5,284 nucleotides of DNA, taken from positions 1-5,284 of the forward strand of contig VBPP01000334.1 of NCBI GenBank assembly GCA_005877365.1, written 5' to 3'. The notes below the pieces were generated by a model. It ran no database searches. It worked only from the letters and a program-made list of their open reading frames with translations, and was not told where the DNA came from. Positions 3,428 through 5,284 of the stretch are shown here, in pieces. This DNA is from Nitrososphaerota archaeon. Its GTDB lineage: Archaea; Thermoproteota; Nitrososphaeria; Nitrososphaerales; Gagatemarchaeaceae. The translations under genes and the position numbers were made by a program. Position 1 is the first letter of the stretch. Every line of letters starts with the position of its first letter.

Positions 3428-5284
3428 CTAAAGGTAGCCCCAGCTCAGGAGCATGTCGACGTCCTTGAACCAGCGCTGCCCTATATCGTCCCTGTAGAAC
3501 ATGTTAGGGATCATGACGTTGCGTACCGACTGGTAGGCGGAGTTGATTGCCTCCTGCATCGAGGCCCCTGATCCGGTCAGCACGAGAGCGTAACCCGACT
3601 TGCCCGCGATGTGCCAATCGCCGTCCACATCCTTCACCTCGCCAAGGTGTACCCCGTTGAGAGTCGTCTTCCTGAAGAGTATCGTCGCGTCCTCAGAGTA
3701 CTTCTTGAAGGCCTTCTCGTCCTCGAACGGGAAGGGAGGTATAGCGACCACGACGCCGACTTGGTAGCCCTTCTTCGTTTTGAGTTGAGCCTCCTTCCCT
3801 TGTGCCAGGTCGCTCAGGAAGGGTCCCCAATCACTCGTGACTCCCTCCATCTGGATGCTTATCGTTGGGTAGCCTAGCCTCGAAGTCCATTCGAGCGGAA
3901 AAATCCCCTTGCTGTTGGCAATTGAGTTTATGTCGATGTATCCGACGTACTTGCTCGCCGCCAGCTTCTCCTTCGCCTTCAACAGGGTATTCTCGAAGAG
4001 CGGACTGTTTCTCGTCCAGTACATTGAAGTGTTGCCGCACCAGTAAGGCTTGCCATTTCTCCTCACGTACATTATGTGATTCTTTACGCTAGCGCAGTAC
4101 ACGGTGCCGTCGTAATCGACAGTCCGGGTGTCTCTCTTGTCTATCCAGGACTCTAGCTTTCTGACCCTCTCCAGAACCTCGTATTGAGGCCTCGAAGCGT
4201 CCGCGTAGTGATCTACTATCCGAATCTTCCCTCCCCTTCGCCTTTGTTTCACAATGCCAAGCCTTCCTACCTTTAGTAGGAGTTCCTGGATGTCGTCGGC
4301 CAGCCTTCTGGATGAGGTGTAGAATATTCTGAACCCATTCTTCATTAAGGTACCATCACCCAGAGCGAACCATTCCAGAAAGGTGCGGATCCTTGTGGGG
4401 GTAAGCTGTTTTACGAAGTTTGGAACATACTTTTCAGGGGCTCCTCCGAACTCCGCTAGATACGAGCCTAGCCGTTTGTCGTAACAGTAAAACTCGTTCT
4501 TCCCCCTGGAGAACCTGAAAGGAAGTTGCAACAGCAACCCCTCAACTCTATCGGCCTTCACTCCAGACTTTTGCGCAACGCTTATCCTGTAACTGTCTCT
4601 GTTGCCTGACACAGAACCGTCGGCGAGCCAGACTCCGATGAATGCCAACCATTTGTCCATGGGTATCTCCAAGGAACCTGTCGCGCTCAGCACGACTTGA
4701 CGTCCTTCTAAGTGACCGAGCGTGACTGATGGCAATGTGAAATATTCGCTTTCCAAGCCAATCCATATTCCGGTTCTCTTGATCTGAGATTGGGTCTGCA
4801 GCTCTCTTGCCTTTACGAAATGGTAGTTGTTTCTGTGCATCCTAGCATCTTGCTGAGATTGCAGGTACATGTTGTGATCTGGAGTTACCATGATGTCCAG
4901 CGTTCTGTTCCGTATTGAGATGAGCTTCCGGTGATGCTCGAATGAGACGATGGCGGTGGGCCTCTGGAATTCTATGATGTCGCTTGACGGGTTTAGTGTA
5001 CAGATCTCATCGTCCGGAGACAGATTCTTGAAGAGTCTCCAGCCCTTCCCCGTGAGCACTTCTGTCTTGTCGTCGTAGCATCCCATCTCGCCTGTGCTGG
5101 GCCCGATGTCATTCGGAAAGAGACGTTTGTGTTCAAAGTTCACGTTGATCGGATAAACGAAGTCCTTCCCGTTGAAGAAGGCGCCGACGGCGACTTCAAC
5201 CCCGTTCGCATACTTCTGAATCTGGAAAATCTTGATCTTGTTCGACCAATTCCGTTTGTAGTGTTCCAGGACTAGGAGAACGTC
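3428..5284 (-). CDS. purD: PurD-like phosphoribosylamine-glycine ligase (ATP-grasp), intein-containing, 5' end outside the window
   Basis: The frame is open from the window edge at 5284 to TAG at 3428. The GTG at 5141-5143 is only an internal Val (FVYPINVNFEHKRLFP). PurD catalyses the second step of purine synthesis: 5-phosphoribosylamine + glycine + ATP to GAR. Visible N-extein is 69 residues: an ATP-grasp segment (IQKYANGVEVAVGAFFNGKD) and the loop NFEHKR...GPSTGEMG. A 350-residue intein follows, then a 200-residue C-extein: TSMYW, GYIDINSIANSKGIFPLEWT, SRLGYPTISIQ, and a C-terminal domain ending NMFYRDDIGQRW like classical PurD. Oddities: GEMG replaces the usual GGMG, and LEWTSRLGYPT replaces EFNxRFGDPE, so the Asn metal ligand is Thr. 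It may be a PurD-like paralogue with a different substrate. The missing N-terminal part prevents checking the first ATP-grasp strands. Confidence 0.75.
   Translation of the reverse strand, partial: DVLLVLEHYKRNWSNKIKIFQIQKYANGVEVAVGAFFNGKDFVYPINVNFEHKRLFPNDIGPSTGEMGCYDDKTEVLTGKGWRLFKNLSPDDEICTLNPSSDIIEFQRPTAIVSFEHHRKLISIRNRTLDIMVTPDHNMYLQSQQDARMHRNNYHFVKARELQTQSQIKRTGIWIGLESEYFTLPSVTLGHLEGRQVVLSATGSLEIPMDKWLAFIGVWLADGSVSGNRDSYRISVAQKSGVKADRVEGLLLQLPFRFSRGKNEFYCYDKRLGSYLAEFGGAPEKYVPNFVKQLTPTRIRTFLEWFALGDGTLMKNGFRIFYTSSRRLADDIQELLLKVGRLGIVKQRRRGGKIRIVDHYADASRPQYEVLERVRKLESWIDKRDTRTVDYDGTVYCASVKNHIMYVRRNGKPYWCGNTSMYWTRNSPLFENTLLKAKEKLAASKYVGYIDINSIANSKGIFPLEWTSRLGYPTISIQMEGVTSDWGPFLSDLAQGKEAQLKTKKGYQVGVVVAIPPFPFEDEKAFKKYSEDATILFRKTTLNGVHLGEVKDVDGDWHIAGKSGYALVLTGSGASMQEAINSAYQSVRNVMIPNMFYRDDIGQRWFKDVDMLLSWGYL
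4031..5080 (-). mobile_element. 350-residue intein with LAGLIDADG homing endonuclease, inserted in the PurD-like ligase
   Basis: Numbering runs from intein Cys1 (codon 5078-5080), directly after GPSTGEMG. Block A is CYDDKTEVLTGKGWRLFKNL. Block B is TPDH at 66-69. A LAGLIDADG endonuclease sits between the Hint halves: first motif LAFIGVWLADGSV (145-157, Asp154; 4610-4648) and second motif RTFLEWFALGDGTL (232-245, Asp242; 4346-4387), with both catalytic Asp present. Block F is VYCASVKNHIMYV, with Cys329 where Asp is common. Block G is NGKPYWCGN, ending at Asn350 (4031-4033) with Thr as the +1 extein residue. The penultimate residue is Gly rather than His, a variant I recall in inteins with VYC...RRNGKP...GN ends. 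Cys1, block B His, Asn350 and Thr+1 are all present, so splicing is expected. Removal rejoins the exteins as GEMG-TSMYW. GC in lines I counted is about 47-50%, against about 52-60% outside. Confidence 0.92.

Noticed and set aside
3419..3429. GACGAGTCGTC just after the purD-like stop as a hairpin terminator
   Set aside because: The arms leave almost no loop and no T-tract follows, so a terminator is not supported.
3428..5143. Reading this as a complete 571-residue gene starting at the GTG at 5143
   Set aside because: The frame stays open to 5284 and the upstream 48 codons are ATP-grasp sequence, so the GTG is an internal Val and the gene is truncated by the window edge.

Overview
The window looks archaeal, with moderate GC (about 50-60% in the stretches I counted). 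The reasons are an M1 aminopeptidase with a C-terminal HEAT-repeat region, a PurD-like ATP-grasp ligase carrying an intein, a strong GGAGGTGA ribosome-binding site, and two TTG starts that each lie about 26-27 bp downstream of an AT-rich TATA-like box, as in leaderless archaeal transcripts. I would guess a Thaumarchaeota/Bathyarchaeia-like lineage, but the sequence alone does not prove this.

Layout from left to right. (1) 1-78, minus strand: the first 26 codons of a gene that leaves the window. (2) 79-193: a divergent intergenic region with promoter-like elements. (3) 194-322, plus strand: a 42-residue single-span membrane protein, followed after 3 bp by (4) 326-994, plus strand: a HAD-superfamily phosphatase. 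A perfect 18-bp palindrome ends 11 bp before the HAD start codon. (5) 996-3351, minus strand: an M1 zinc aminopeptidase spread over three reading frames. Its catalytic motifs are intact, but it has a deletion plus frameshift near 2857-2869 and a single-base-type frameshift at 1310-1319. Its last stop is 1 bp from the convergent HAD stop. (6) 3352-3427: a short intergenic gap holding the presumed aminopeptidase promoter. (7) 3428-5284, minus strand: the 3' part of a PurD-like phosphoribosylamine-glycine ligase gene, interrupted by a 350-residue intein (4031-5080) with an intact-looking LAGLIDADG homing endonuclease. The gene continues past the right edge.

The purD-like gene and the aminopeptidase run in the same direction with a 76-bp gap, but show no functional link. 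The small membrane protein and the phosphatase look co-transcribed. The most notable element is the intein, which sits inside the conserved GPSTGEMG|T loop of the ligase, so the enzyme should be inactive until splicing. The host ligase also lacks some canonical PurD active-site residues. No tRNA, rRNA, CRISPR array or insertion sequence was seen.
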